Positions 19,931 to 29,895 are shown, counted from the stretch's first letter. The stretch is DNA of 48,362 nucleotides from Zygnema cylindricum (GCA_037447655.1 JBBHKE010001551.1:1-48362); one strand, 5' to 3'. Notes: generated by a model not told the origin, from the letters alone. Translations and numbers: made by a program.

Positions 19931-21100
19931 GGTTCAATTTTAATTTGAGAACCCACTTATAGCCGATTGGTTTTCGGTTAGGTGCACAATCCACCAGCTC
20001 CGAAGTATTGGCTGCCATAATTGAGGCCATCTCCTCATTGATGGCGGTCTTCCACCAATTTCTTTTTGGACAAGTCATCGCCTCTCCATAAGTTTGAGGT
20101 TCATCTTGATGAGATAGTTTAGTTACCTTGTTATTAACATGTTTTTCTTGCAGTCTTTTGCTACTTCTCCTTCCCCCATCAAAATCTGAGGCCGGAATAG
20201 ATGGTTCTCGTGGATTCTTTCGAACAAATTCGGCTTCTCCCCTATCCCTTGATTCTGAATCAATTTCCACCACGTCTTCCGCTTCGAGTAGAGTTGTCAC
20301 TGGAGTTTCCACAGCCGAGTCCTTTTCGGTTTGATTTGTACCTGCAAGAATGTCATCTTCTCTAAAACCTAGATAGTTAGGAAGCTCAAAGTCATCGGTA
20401 TTTTCTGACTCAAATCTGATTTTTACTGACTTTGTATATTTGAAGGGATCCACAGACTTTCCTTCATCCATAACTACTAGATGCTTTACTAAGATTATAT
20501 CTTCCCTTTTTATATAATAAACTCTATATCCTTTAACATCCTCTTAATATCCTAATAAGTATCCCGGTTTTCCTTTAGGATCTAGCTTCCAATTAGAGCG
20601 ATCTGTATCTAGACTGAATACTTGACTGCCGAAAACCTTTAAGTGAGATATGTATGGTTTCCGCCCTGTCCATCTCTCATAAGGTGTTTGATCTTTTATA
20701 AATGAAGTAAGAACTCTATTTTTGAGGTAATTAGCATAGTTTATTGCTTCTGCCCAAAACCTTTTTCCTATCTTCTTATCTGACAGCATACTTCTAGCAC
20801 TATCACTTAGTGTTCTATTTAACCTTTGAGCTACCCCATTCTGTTCCGGATTTTTTGGAACTGTCTTTTGGTGTTGGACCCCATCTTCCCTCATAAAATC
20901 CTCAAACTGGTTATAAGTATACTCTCCACCATTGTCACTCCTTATTCTCTTGATTGGAGTTTCATGGAGTTTTTCGCTCCATGTTTTATATTGTCTAAAA
21001 CAATCCTGAGCTTCGGACTTGTTTTTCAAAAAACACACTTGGGAATACCCAGACCATTCATCAGTGATAGTCATCATAAATCTCTTCCCCCCGGTGAGGG
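19931..21100 (-). pseudogene. Cop4 integrase (core to linker)
   Basis: The linker (IPASDFDGGRRSSKR, acidic EIDSESRDRGE) runs in frame 19662-20471. The core and C-terminal region are in frame 20544-21077. The second Asp is present (SDNGGEY), but the catalytic Glu is Gln (NGVAQRLN). An AAA-to-TAA change at GY-EDV (about 20544) splits the two frames. The first Asp (QTDIWGP) lies at about 21115 in the upstream gag-PR frame, joined through a frameshift at PSPGG. Confidence 0.86.
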
Positions 21101-22717
21101 CACTTTAGCTGGTCCCCAAATATCCGTTTGTACTAGATCTAGAATTTTTTCTCCCTTATAGGTGGTTGTTTTAGGAAAGGGTAATCTGTGTGTTTTACCT
21201 TGAGCACATCCACTACAATCACTTATATTATCATTCTCACTGAACTTAATCCCTTCCACCACTCCCTTTTTTTTCATCTCTCTTAACTTCTCTAGATTCA
21301 TATGCCCAAGCCTCTTATGCCACATCATAATATCATGAACACCAGCATAATAAATTTTCTTCTTTTCATTACTTAAAATCAGCCTAAACATCCCATGGCT
21401 ACCTTTCTCAGCAATGAAATAGACATCCTCCTCAAAACTAGCAGTAGAGACTCCTTCCGTAGTGCTACTAAAAAAACCCTTATCATATAATACGGATGTA
21501 GAGATGAGGTTTTTGTTCAGCTCCGGAATAAACAATACATCGGAGAATATTACTATGGATGTTTTTCTTTCTACTAACACTTTCACATCTACCGATGCTA
21601 CAAGAGTAGTGGTGACTATCCTCCCATCCCCGTACTCTATCTCTACGGTGGGAATCTTTCTTATCTTAGTGAACAGGTGCCTATCCTTACACATGTGCAT
21701 GGAGGCACCTGAATCTACAATCCAGCCTGCTTCACCTTTCAATCCACCGTAAGCACATTTCTGCCTTCGTGGAATTTCGACCTCGTTTTTCGCCTCCAAC
21801 TCCTCATCTAAAAGGAGCTCATCGTCCTCGTCCTCGGATTCCGCCTCATGTACCTGTGTCACAAGGGCCTTTTTCTTTCCCCTCGGGGTACCACCGGTCT
21901 GCCCCTCTTTTAACCGAAGCTCGGTTAGCTTAGTGCACTCTGCCATATAGTGCTCAGGTTTCTTAAAAAAATGACAGAAACCTTTGGGAGCCCTTGGTCC
22001 GAACTCGTCGGTCTGATTTTTCCGCTCCCTCCCCCTATAGCTTCCGACTAGTTCCCGGGAATCCTTGTTCCTCCAATCGGTCGCAGTTGCCAAGGCTTGG
22101 CCACTCTTTCCTCCCTTTCGGATCTCAATCGTATTCTCCCGAACGAGAATCATCCCTACCACTGAGTTCCATATCCACCTTGAGTCCGGCAAGTCCTGCA
22201 CACGGTTGACAATGTTCTTGAACTTATTGGGTAACTTCATCAGTAAACAATTAGCTTTTTCTTTTTCACTAAAATCTTTTCCCGCACTCTCTAACTTCAT
22301 GAAGAGTGTAGCAAGCTCATTGCAAAAATCCAACATCTTCCCCCCTTTGTATACATACTCCTTAACTTTCTGATCATCCAACTGTTGTTGCTGAATCGTA
22401 CCACTTCGGTACATCTCTATGAGAGCCATCCAAAGATGGGATGCCCTTTCTACCTGCAAATGAGGACATGCAAATCCTTGAGTGAGATGGCGTAGGATGA
22501 AGTGCTTTGCCGCCATATTGTTGAAGTCCCACGTTTCAGTATCATTCTCCTCGTTCCTCGAAATAGGTGATATGAATGCCGAACCAGTTGCTATTGGTGT
22601 GGTCGCCTCCCTCTCCTTTCCTTTGTCCACCACCTCTTTTTCTTTTGTTTCATCCGTTGAAGGTGGATCCTCTTTCCTGGTGAATCTGCTTCTTCCAAAC
22701 CTAGGAGGAATTCTAAG
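21074..22717 (-). pseudogene. Cop4 gag-protease-pre-integrase (519-codon open frame)
   Basis: The longest gag frame in the window (21074-22633). In order: UBN2 gag capsid domain (residues about 30-190); zinc knuckle CHFFKKPEHYMAEC, in which the second Cys is Phe; acidic spacer; protease with intact DSGA (GWIVDSGASMHMC); zinc-binding HKRLGHMNLEKL and CSGCAQGK; and the integrase start QTDIWGP. The N-terminus is lost because 22718 onward is a foreign LTR fragment. It would make particle protein and protease, but no initiator ATG of the family remains. Confidence 0.85.
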
Positions 22718-22867
22718 CCATGGATCAACCTCTCTCTCTTACCTTCAGTGACTACAACAAGTATGGAAGCTAGAGAGCGGAGGTGGAGGCAGGCTGTCCG
22801 TCCTTTTTCCTTTTATAAAAACATATTTAAACCTAGAAAATACTTTAAAAATCTATAAATTTCAACA
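22718..22867 (-). repeat. 150-bp LTR fragment replacing the Cop4 leader and gag start
   Basis: Starts CCATGGATCAACC and ends in the complete LTR terminus TTTCAACA. It is the sense 5' end of an LTR related to LTR-B/H (same PPF-type hairpin tail and CCTAGAAAATACTTTAAAA). In Cop3 and Cop6 about 110 bp of gag start and leader stand here instead. A nested LTR insertion followed by a deletion would explain it. It contains the antisense short ORF at 22720-22773. Confidence 0.8.
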
Positions 22868-22875
22868 CCTAGAGG

Positions 22876-22889
22876 GTGGGCCCATAACC
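22876..22889 (-). other. PBS of Cop4: initiator tRNA-Met anticodon arm, perfect
   Basis: GTGGGCCCATAACC on the plus strand is a perfect match to residues 26-39 of plant initiator tRNA-Met and abuts the LTR (here TAAAAC, a G-to-A change of the usual TGAAAC). It is the best-preserved PBS of the window. The preceding CCTAGAGG is conserved in Cop3 and Cop6. Confidence 0.82.
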
Positions 22890-23932
22890 TAAAACTCTGA
22901 GACATCCATAAATCCTCAGAGTGGACAGCTTCCAAAAAGCCTCTAGGATAACCTTGACCCCTTTGTGTTTCAGCAAAAATAACTGCCACCGTGGTAGACA
23001 ATGACTTTAACCAAATTCACCAGTGTGAAGGCAAGACTCCTTTGTGTCGATAGCAAAAAGAATCTTTGAATTTGCTCCCCTGAGCAATAAGTTATGGAGG
23101 GTGAAAGTTGACCTTTTGTACACAAGCTCTCTGGGAGAGAGGGTCCTATCTCCTAATTTTTTTAAGTCCTATCTCTCTCACAGACTCTATCTACTGATAT
23201 ACGGAACCAATTAGATTATAGTTCGGTAAACAAAAGTACAGCTGTCGGTGTACTTTCTGTACGGACACTGTACGACATGGCCTAAATGTCGACACGTGGT
23301 ATGTCCGGATTCGCTCTTGTAAACCTCGGAGATGCCACGATCCAATGTAACTCTGTCACGTGTCATCCGATGTGGCGATGACCACAAACCGCCAAATTCC
23401 TCTTCCGCGATCTCGGCGTTAATTCCGATTGTTCGATTAAATTCATATTTAATCGTAGCCGTAATAAATGCATGCGCGATATTCGTTTCATAAAAGAAAT
23501 AAATGCGCGGTATTCGTTTCGTATCCGTACCGTAATCCGTACTTTTACATTACAAGATCTATATATCTCGTAAACAGTTTCAGTTAAATGAATTATCCAA
23601 ACTGATAATGTTTAATTAATTATCGAACTATATAGTACGTAACACTACTTCTAGACTTAACGGCTAAGGCTACCGGCTACCAGCAGTCTACCAACCGGTA
23701 GGTACCAGGATCAAATCCTGTGGCCGGCACATACCTTTTAGTTAAAAAATCCCTAACTAACATATATTTCCCGTAAACCTCTGGATAGCCTAGGTAGCCA
23801 TGGCTCTAGCTCCCTCTCCAATTTCTCAGTGACTGCGACAAGTTTGAGACTTCGAGAGAGAAGTTAGAGGTAGACTGCCTCGGCTTCTTTCTATTTAGAC
23901 CTAGAAAATACTTAATATGGACCATTAATTTT
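22890..23932 (-). repeat. LTR-A2, 5' LTR of Cop4
   Basis: A2 subtype (CGCTCTTGTAAACC near 23315). Both ends are damaged: TAAAAC at the start, and the terminal CTACA is missing at 23932. tRNA-like module at 23655-23739; hairpin block at 23801-23875. It abuts gypsy sequence at 23933. Confidence 0.9.
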
Positions 23933-25087
23933 TCAGATCGAAGGTACCCGTCGGTCCCACTCTCCCAAATCTTCTTCCATTGTACATTTACATAGTGACC
24001 GCTTCACTGTTGTACGCACTTTTCAGCCAAACCTACGGCTTGGGGGTGGTCGTGGCTTGTTAGTCAATGATCAATGAGGCATTTCTCCAAAAGATTGGTA
24101 AATTCTCGAACAAATTTGGATCCTTGGTCTGTTAGAACCTCTATTGGTGCCCCATACTGTGACAACACCCTCAGCGAAAAGCATTTGCAATTGACTTGGA
24201 CTCCTTCCGCGGAAAAACCACAAACTCTATCTATTTTGAAAAATGTTCAATCATGACCAGCAGAAATCGATTCCCCTGTCTGCTGGTCAGTAGAGGTCTT
24301 AGAAGTTCTAAAGACCATCGATAAAACATCCCTCGGATAGGAAGAGAATGAAGCTCAGTTTCGCCTTTCTTGTCAAAAGTTGCCTTGACTCGATCGTAGG
24401 AAGCGCAAGTCTGCACAATTTGATTCACTTGGGCCTCCAGCCCGTGCCACGAGTACGAGCTGGTAACCAAGGAGGTGGTCGACTTCTGCCCAAAGTGTCC
24501 ACATTGCTGATGGAGATAGGTAATCAAAGTTTCTCGAGCTGAGGGGGGAGGAACCACTTTCCTCATATTTTCTAACCATTTCCGGAGTAGAATGCCTTTG
24601 TCATAATCATACGCCATCATCCAGATCTCTACCTGGGATAATTGAACTCCCGCCAAGTGGGGAAGAGGAGACCCTTGCTGGATAGATTTGAGAGCATCGG
24701 AGTCAATCCCGATATCCTTTCGCCCGGCTCCGACAGGCGCATGCACCTCCACTTCTACTGCAAAAGTTGACGATTCCCCCCTAGCTTTGGGAAGCCAGAT
24801 TAAGGTTGAAGATGCTCGAATGAGTCCCAAACTGATTACCGGGTTCTCATCATGCTTAGCCCGGGTAGAATCCAGGGTAGATGGATCAAGATTTCGGGTA
24901 AGTCTGTCAGCATTTTCGTGAATTTCCCGCGCCTTGTGAACGATGTTGAAATCATGTTCCTGCAAAATTAAAACCCATCTCGCGAGTTTGCCGGTAAACT
25001 AACTATTTTCCATGATCCATTTTAGGGGTTGATGGTCGAAATCAGGGTGAAACGAACCCTATACAAATAAAGCGGGAAATAATATAT
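23933..25087 (-). pseudogene. Ty3/gypsy RNase H end + integrase (broken)
   Basis: The minus strand starts with a degraded gypsy RNase H end (VVWAIYYF near 25070, then PLKW, GKLARWVLILQ). Frame 24231-24965 continues QEHDFNIVHKAREIHENADRLTR, a long spacer, the integrase zinc domain (YLHQQCGHFGQ with a degraded CASYD for the CxxC pair), and LPIRGMFYRWSLELL, where Glu replaces the first catalytic Asp. Past a frameshift at about 24230, EVLTDQGSKF (second Asp) and HPQAVGLAEK (catalytic Glu) follow down to 24000. Family assignment is firm. Confidence 0.85.
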
Positions 25088-26139
25088 TGCCCAAACTACT
25101 GCGAAGAGCTCTCCGTGGTAACTGCTATAATTTCCCTCCGCCTGGACCATATCGTAATTTTGGTGGAAAGAGAGGGAGAGGAAAAGAAAGGGGAGCTTTA
25201 AAAAAGGGGGTTTGCTTCTTTTGTACGGAGTTGGGTAACTATATAGAGGAGTGTCCTAGTTTGGAAGAAATTAGAAGTTGGAATGTTGATGAGGAGGAAC
25301 AAGGGGAAGAGGAGAACGATGATGGAGATTTTTTGGAGCTTCTCCGCATCGGTAATATTGGGAAGAAAGAAAATCACACAGAAATTCCACGAAAGCAACA
25401 ATGTGCTTTTGGAGGTATAAGGGAATTAAAGAGAGAGGAGAAACTTGAAGGAGTTCAATTTATTGTGGATAATTTCATAGATATTTTGGAAACAGAAAAC
25501 TGGTCGAAAAGGGAGACTTTAACGGATTCCGAAAAAAGGGGAGAAGTAAATCTAAAGGGGGCTCTAAAGGATAGGGGAGAAGAGGAATATTTGATTAAAA
25601 TTTTAGGGGAGGAGAAATATATTTTGGGAATAAAAATAGAAAGTGATAGTGGAAAGAATTTTGTGGGAGAGAGTGAGGAAAGTTCAGAAAATGGGGTAAT
25701 TATCATGGATAAATATATGAGTTCGGAAGATGTAGATTTTATGAGGAACTTAGTGGGGACTCTTGATTTAAGGATAAATTTGGGGGGTAATGGTTTTGAC
25801 ATCACTAATGGGAGTGATACAATCTATGAAGGTGTGCCTGTAAAAGGGTTAGCATCTGGGTGTGTGTTGCAGATTCGAGATGGGGCTGGCTTTTTGAGTT
25901 GCAAGAAGAAAAATGGATTTTGTGTGGATGGAAAAGAGATGACGTGGATAAAATCTTTGTTCGGATTTATGAAAATTGGGATGCTAAATAAAATATTTGA
26001 TAAACAAGATGCAAGGTTTGTTTTGGCTCGTCTAAATCACTTCTTTAAACACGGGGGTATTCACTTAAAGTTTTATGAGAGGAAAAGAAAAAGAAAAAGA
26101 AAAAAAATAATAAAAGGGAGTTTTGTTTTGTTTTTTTAA
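25087..26139 (+). CDS. Cop5: 350-codon ORF of a miniature copia (gag knuckle to RNase H, integrase lost)
   Basis: One uninterrupted frame made of shortened copia segments in the right order. Residues 1-20 come from antisense gypsy sequence. Then follow a gag end YRNFGGKRGRG, a zinc knuckle CFFCTELGNYIEEC (His to Asn), an acidic stretch, EIPRKQQCAFGG from before the protease, and bits of pre-integrase and linker. The RT thumb follows (EEKYILGIKIESD, without YVDD), then DLRINLGGNGFDI / GSDTIYEG from RNase H, FDKQDA (for FCDNQAA), HHFKAKH as NHFFKHGG, and a basic KRKRKRKK tail. Known family size is about 1300 codons. The strand is very purine-rich (Lys, Glu, Gly). It has no catalytic domain left, so if made it would be an RNA-binding-like protein at most. 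It could equally be a dead deletion derivative that is open by chance. Confidence 0.6.
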   Translation: MPKLLRRALRGNCYNFPPPGPYRNFGGKRGRGKERGALKKGVCFFCTELGNYIEECPSLEEIRSWNVDEEEQGEEENDDGDFLELLRIGNIGKKENHTEIPRKQQCAFGGIRELKREEKLEGVQFIVDNFIDILETENWSKRETLTDSEKRGEVNLKGALKDRGEEEYLIKILGEEKYILGIKIESDSGKNFVGESEESSENGVIIMDKYMSSEDVDFMRNLVGTLDLRINLGGNGFDITNGSDTIYEGVPVKGLASGCVLQIRDGAGFLSCKKKNGFCVDGKEMTWIKSLFGFMKIGMLNKIFDKQDARFVLARLNHFFKHGGIHLKFYERKRKRKRKKIIKGSFVLFF

Positions 26140-26160
26140 AACTGAGAAGAAAACAAGACT

Positions 26161-26175
26161 AGAAAATAAGGGGAG
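26161..26175 (+). other. Polypurine tract of Cop5
   Basis: AGAAAATAAGGGGAG, the same tract as in Cop1/3/4/6 but on the plus strand, directly before the LTR start TGTTGATATT. It shows that the miniature ORF belongs to the LTR on its right. Confidence 0.85.
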
Positions 26176-27314
26176 TGTTGATATTTGTGTATTTTCAAGG
26201 TCTTTTTTAGAATAGAAAAAAGGAATAGGTTGTTTGCCTCTAACTCCCTTCTCCAAGCCCCCACACTTGTTGTAGTCACTGAAGGCTTGGATAAGGAGTA
26301 AGAGTCATGGCTGCGTAGGTCATACAGAGAGACTAAGGTACAAACGGGTAGATTTACCAAAATTTAGTCTGACTTACCCAAGACTTGATCCTAGTACCTC
26401 GTGTTTGACAAACCTAGTAGCCGTTAGCTTTGTCCGTTAAGTCTTAGGCTACAGATGAATTATATTGGGTTTGATAGTTATATAAACTTTTACAAAAAGG
26501 ATATTTCGTTTAACTTATAAATAGTACGATAGAACATAGAACAAGTTGTGTAATATAGTACAGCACGAAATAAATGCTACGAACATTTATTTCAACGGTA
26601 AATATTCAATCCGGACTTCATCGAACGGGCGTGATAGGAGCCGATATCGCGGAAAGGGCATTTTGACATTTTATGAAAGCCGCCACTCCGGATAACACGT
26701 GGGAGCATCGTACGGGTTTTCGAAAACTTCGGAGAGCAAGACAACAAATCCGGATGGGAAAAATGTCACTGTTTTGGCCATGTAGTACCGTTACCATACA
26801 TATAGTAGTCATGTACTTGTACTTTTTGTACGATACAGTCCCATGATTGGACCGTAATTATGTAGAAGGGGTTTTAGAGAGGAAATATAACTTAGAAATT
26901 TTTGGTAGGTAGTCGCCTCTCTCCTAAAGAGCATCTATATAAATAGGCAAACTTTGCCATTTAATTAAAAATTCACTCGGTTGACCAAATTCAGTAATTC
27001 TTTTTGCTGCGGACTCAAGTGAGTCCACGCTATACAGGAGTGTAGTCGGTCACAGTTTTAGCCTGCGAGGGTGGCTGCATTTCTAAGGGAATGTCAAAGT
27101 GGGTGAATTTGTCCAAAACTCATATTCTAACTTTGCATTCTATGGTGGAACTGAGCACACATAAAGTCTTATTTCACAGGGGTGAAGTTGTATCGGGGTT
27201 TTGATTGTCAAGGTGTCAATCATTCAGGTTTGTATAAACTTGGAGTCGGCACTAACTAGATAAGCTAGTTCAGAGCTGCCTACTCTGAGGACTAATGGAG
27301 GTCTCAGAGTTTCA
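26176..27314 (+). repeat. LTR-H copy 1, 3' LTR of Cop5
   Basis: 1139 bp, TGTTGATATT to GAGTTTCA, sense strand plus. Near its start (26246-26300) lies the conserved hairpin: CCAAGCC and GGCTTGG pair around the ACTTGTTGTAGTCACTG loop. The tRNA-like module is at 26359-26443 on the minus strand. A CACGTG box lies near 26696. No 5' LTR of Cop5 is present; its left side is cut off in gypsy sequence at 25087. Confidence 0.88.
26359..26443 (-). promoter_or_regulatory. tRNA-like Pol III module in LTR-H copy 1 (antisense)
   Basis: Read on the minus strand: A-box-like CTTAACGGACAAAGC (26427-26441), AACGGCTACTAGG in the anticodon-loop position, B-box-like AGGATCAAGTC (26382-26392), and then AAATTTTGG about 20 bases later as terminator. 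Because the element here runs on the plus strand, this confirms that the module is always antisense to the retroelement. Confidence 0.55.
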
Positions 27315-27594
27315 CCATCATGCAGAAATATCAAGCATGTGCTTCTTCTGTTGCATCCGATATACAAAGTCTCTCGGCATAAATCGTTGTTACCGGGGAA
27401 CATAATTCCTACTCCGGCGTTGAGAATTCCACAACTGATCATAGTGTTGAGCAACTTGTGAATTCCCCATGGCGAGAGGCATCTTTAGGTGGAAGATCTT
27501 GGCTCTATCGGCTATTAATTTCTTGACTGTTCCCTTGTCATCCATCTAAAATTCTATGGGCTCCATTGCCACACATAATTCGCAGATTAAAAAA
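27315..27594 (-). pseudogene. Ty3/gypsy integrase C-terminal fragment
   Basis: The minus strand encodes, with two stops, MPLAMGNSQVAQHYDQL, a basic RRSRNYVPR stretch, FMPRDFVY and LDISA. This is the block that follows the catalytic core in the same gypsy family as 23933-25087. The order along the chromosome is wrong for a single insertion: the C-terminal part should lie to the left of the core. LTR-H copy 2 separates it from 28710-28834, which is the preceding stretch of the same protein. Confidence 0.7.
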
Positions 27595-28449
27595 AGCTAA
27601 TCTAGATAGTACCAACTCCAAGTTTATATAAACCCAAATGATTGACCCCTTTACAATCAGAACCCCATTAGAGCTTCACCCTTGTGAAATAAGACTTTCT
27701 GTGTGCTCAGTTTCACCATAACATGCAAAGTTAGAATATGAGATTTGGAAACATTCACCCACTTTGATTTTCCCTTAGAATTGCAGCCACCTAGGCAAGC
27801 ATAAACTTTGATCGACTACACCCCTGTGTAGCCTGGACTCCCCTAAGTTCGCAGTAAGAAGAATCACTAAAATTGGTCAACTAAATTGATTCTTATGGCT
27901 GGCCAGAGTTTGCCATTTACACAAGGTGCTCTCTAGGAGAGTCAGCTACCTACCAGAAACATTCTAAGTCCTAGTCCCTCTCTAAACCCCTTCTATTGAA
28001 GTACGACGCAGTTCACAAGAAGGTACCGTACATTAAAGTGCAAGCACCGGAGTACAATCTGAACGGCAACTATACGGTAAGACCATACAGGTGACAAATG
28101 TCACATCCAAACTTGTTATCTTGCGCTCCGAAGATTCTACAATCCTCTAGCGCATTTCTACGTGTCATCTGGAGTGGCCGCGTCAAAAAACGCCAAGGTG
28201 GCCATTTCAGAATCTCGGCTAGCACCACGGCCATCGATTAAATCCGGTATTCATTCTTACCCGTCGAAAATATGTGCGCTGTCTTTGTTTTGCCGTCGAA
28301 ACAAATGCGCGGTATTAGTTTTGCGTAAAGCGTACTACTCTAAACTGTTTCTATGTACTAAGGATCTATTCGCGCCGTTAAATGAATTTGTCTACGTTTA
28401 CATATTTATATAATTATCAAACCCTATATGTCCTAGCACTAGTCATAAA

Positions 28450-28523
28450 CTAAACGGACAAAGCTAACGGCTACATTGACGGACAGCACATTCTAGGATC
28501 AATTCCTGGGTCTGTCAATACTT
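28450..28523 (+). promoter_or_regulatory. tRNA-like Pol III module in LTR-H copy 2 (antisense)
   Basis: CTAAACGGACAAAGCTAACGG as A-box region, CGGCTACATTG in anticodon-loop position, B-box-like AGGATCAATTCC around 28496-28507. Downstream there is only TTT (28522-28524), so the terminator is weaker here. Confidence 0.5.
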
Positions 28524-28577
28524 TGGATAAACCCATCTATTTTGTGCTACCTGTCTGCTACAAAGCTTTTTGCAGCC

Positions 28578-28690
28578 ATGGCTCTATCACCCTACCCAGC
28601 CTTCAGTGACTACAACAAGTGTGGGGGCTTGGTAAAGGGAGTTAGAGGTAGACCGCCTCTACCTTTTTCCTATTATAATACAAACCTAGA
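28578..28690 (+). other. Conserved LTR hairpin / antisense short ORF (LTR-H)
   Basis: GCCATGG start, then M-A-L-S-P-Y-P-A-F-S-D-Y-N-K-C-G-G. After this, KGVR and PFxY and LENTQIST agree with the frame-shifted antisense of LTR-H copy 1 (26065-26256, minus strand). The DNA also pairs: CCCAGCC with GGGGCTTGG around the loop TTCAGTGACTACAACAAGT. The reading frame continues past the LTR end, so no natural C-terminus is defined. Confidence 0.45.
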
Positions 28691-28709
28691 AAATACTCAA
28701 ATATCAACA

Positions 28710-28834
28710 CCATCTTTAGGAGGACCACTGCTTGGGCCGAGGCAGCCCCGAGCAAGTTGGGATGCCGTCCGAATAAAATGAAGTAAATGTTATAGCAGTG
28801 GAGAGAGGCCAGTTTGCTGAATCTGTATCCTTCG
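28710..28834 (-). pseudogene. Ty3/gypsy integrase fragment (post-core)
   Basis: The minus strand encodes GYRFSKLASLHCYNIYF, LFGRHPNL and QAVVLLKM in frame, the typical stretch between the gypsy integrase core and its C-terminal domain. It joins to 27315-27594 across LTR-H copy 2. The left LTR of Cop6 starts at 28835, right before the GYRFS motif. Confidence 0.72.
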
Positions 28835-29882
28835 TGAAACTCTGAGACATCCATAAGTCCTCAGAGTGGACAGCTTCCAAGAAGCCTCTAGGATAACCCT
28901 GACCCCTTTGTGTTTCAGCACAAAAAACTGCCACCTTGGCAGACAATGACTCTAACCAACTTCACCCCTGTGAAGGCAAGACTCCCTTGAGTCGATAGCA
29001 AAAAGAATCTGTGAATTTGCTCCCCTGAGCAGTAAGTTATGCAGGGTCAAAGTTGACCTTTTGTACACAAGCTCTTTGGGAGAGAGGGTCCTATCTCCTA
29101 ATTTTTCTAAGTAGTATCTCTCTTTTAGACTCTATCTACTGATGTACGGAACCAATCAGATTACAGTTCCGTACACAAAAGTACAGCTGTCGGTGTACTT
29201 TCTATACAGACACTGTACGACATGGCCTAAATGTCGACACGTGGTATGTCCGGATTCGCTCTTGTAAACCTCGGAGATGGCGCAATCCAATGTAACTCCG
29301 CCACGTGTCATCCGATGTGGCGATGACCACAAACCGCCAAAATCCTCTTCCGCGATCTCGAGGTTAATTCCGGTTGTCCGATTAAATTCATATTTAATCG
29401 TAGCCGTAATAAATACATGCGCGATATTTGTTTCATAAAAGAAATAAATGCGCGTTATTGGTTTCGTATCCGTACCGTAATCTATACTTTTACATTACTG
29501 GATCTATATATCTCGTAAACAATTTCAGTTAAATGAATTATCCAAACTGATAATGTTTAATTAATTATCGAACTATATATTACGTAACACTACTTTTAGA
29601 CTTAACGGCTAAGGCTACCAGCTACCGGCAGTCTACCAGCCGGCAGGAACCAGGATCGAATCCTGTGGCTGGCACATACCTTTTAGTTAAAAAATCCCTA
29701 ACTAATATATATTTCTCGTAAACCTCTGGATAGCCTAGGTAGCCATGGCTCTAGCTCCCTCTCCAATTTCTCAGTGACTGGGACAAGTTTGAGACTTGGA
29801 GAGAGAAGTTAGAGGTAGACTGCCTTCGCTTCTTTCTATTTAGACCTAGAAAATACTTAATAATGGACCATTAATTTCTACA
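28835..29882 (-). repeat. LTR-A2, 3' LTR of Cop6
   Basis: 1048 bp, TGAAACTCTGAG to TTTCTACA. It carries the A2 markers CGCTCTTGTAAACC and GTTAAAAAATCCC. tRNA-like module 29600-29694; the segment 29644-29665 matches the initiator tRNA-Met T-arm at 19 of 22 positions. Polypurine tract 29883-29899 follows. Confidence 0.9.
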
Positions 29883-29895
29883 CTCCCCTTATTTT

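Larger units (their letters stand above)
17455..23932 (-). mobile_element. Cop4: near full-length Ty1/copia with A2 LTRs
   Basis: Both LTRs (17455-18503, 22890-23932) are of the A2 subtype, so this looks like the original element of the tandem. Length is about 6.48 kb. The 5' leader and gag start are replaced by a 150-bp fragment of another LTR (22718-22867). The outer LTR lacks its last few bases (TTAATTT then TTCAG) where it meets gypsy sequence. Confidence 0.9.
27595..28709 (-). repeat. LTR-H copy 2, inverted
   Basis: The same family as 26176-27314 in opposite orientation. It lacks the first 50 bp or so (plus view) and ends in ATATCAACA. It sits in gypsy integrase. G-box-like CTACGTGTCATC near 28158; tRNA-like module 28450-28523; hairpin and antisense short ORF from 28578. 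It is a solo LTR or a remnant. Confidence 0.85.

Noticed and set aside
10879-23932. A target-site duplication around the Cop3-Cop4 array
   Set aside because: Left AAGTT and right TTCAG do not match, and the right LTR lacks its last bases. The same holds for Cop6 (CTTCG, AAACA).
25087-25146. Native N-terminus of the Cop5 protein
   Set aside because: These codons are antisense gypsy RNase H sequence; copia similarity starts at about 25148. The real 5' end of the element is missing.
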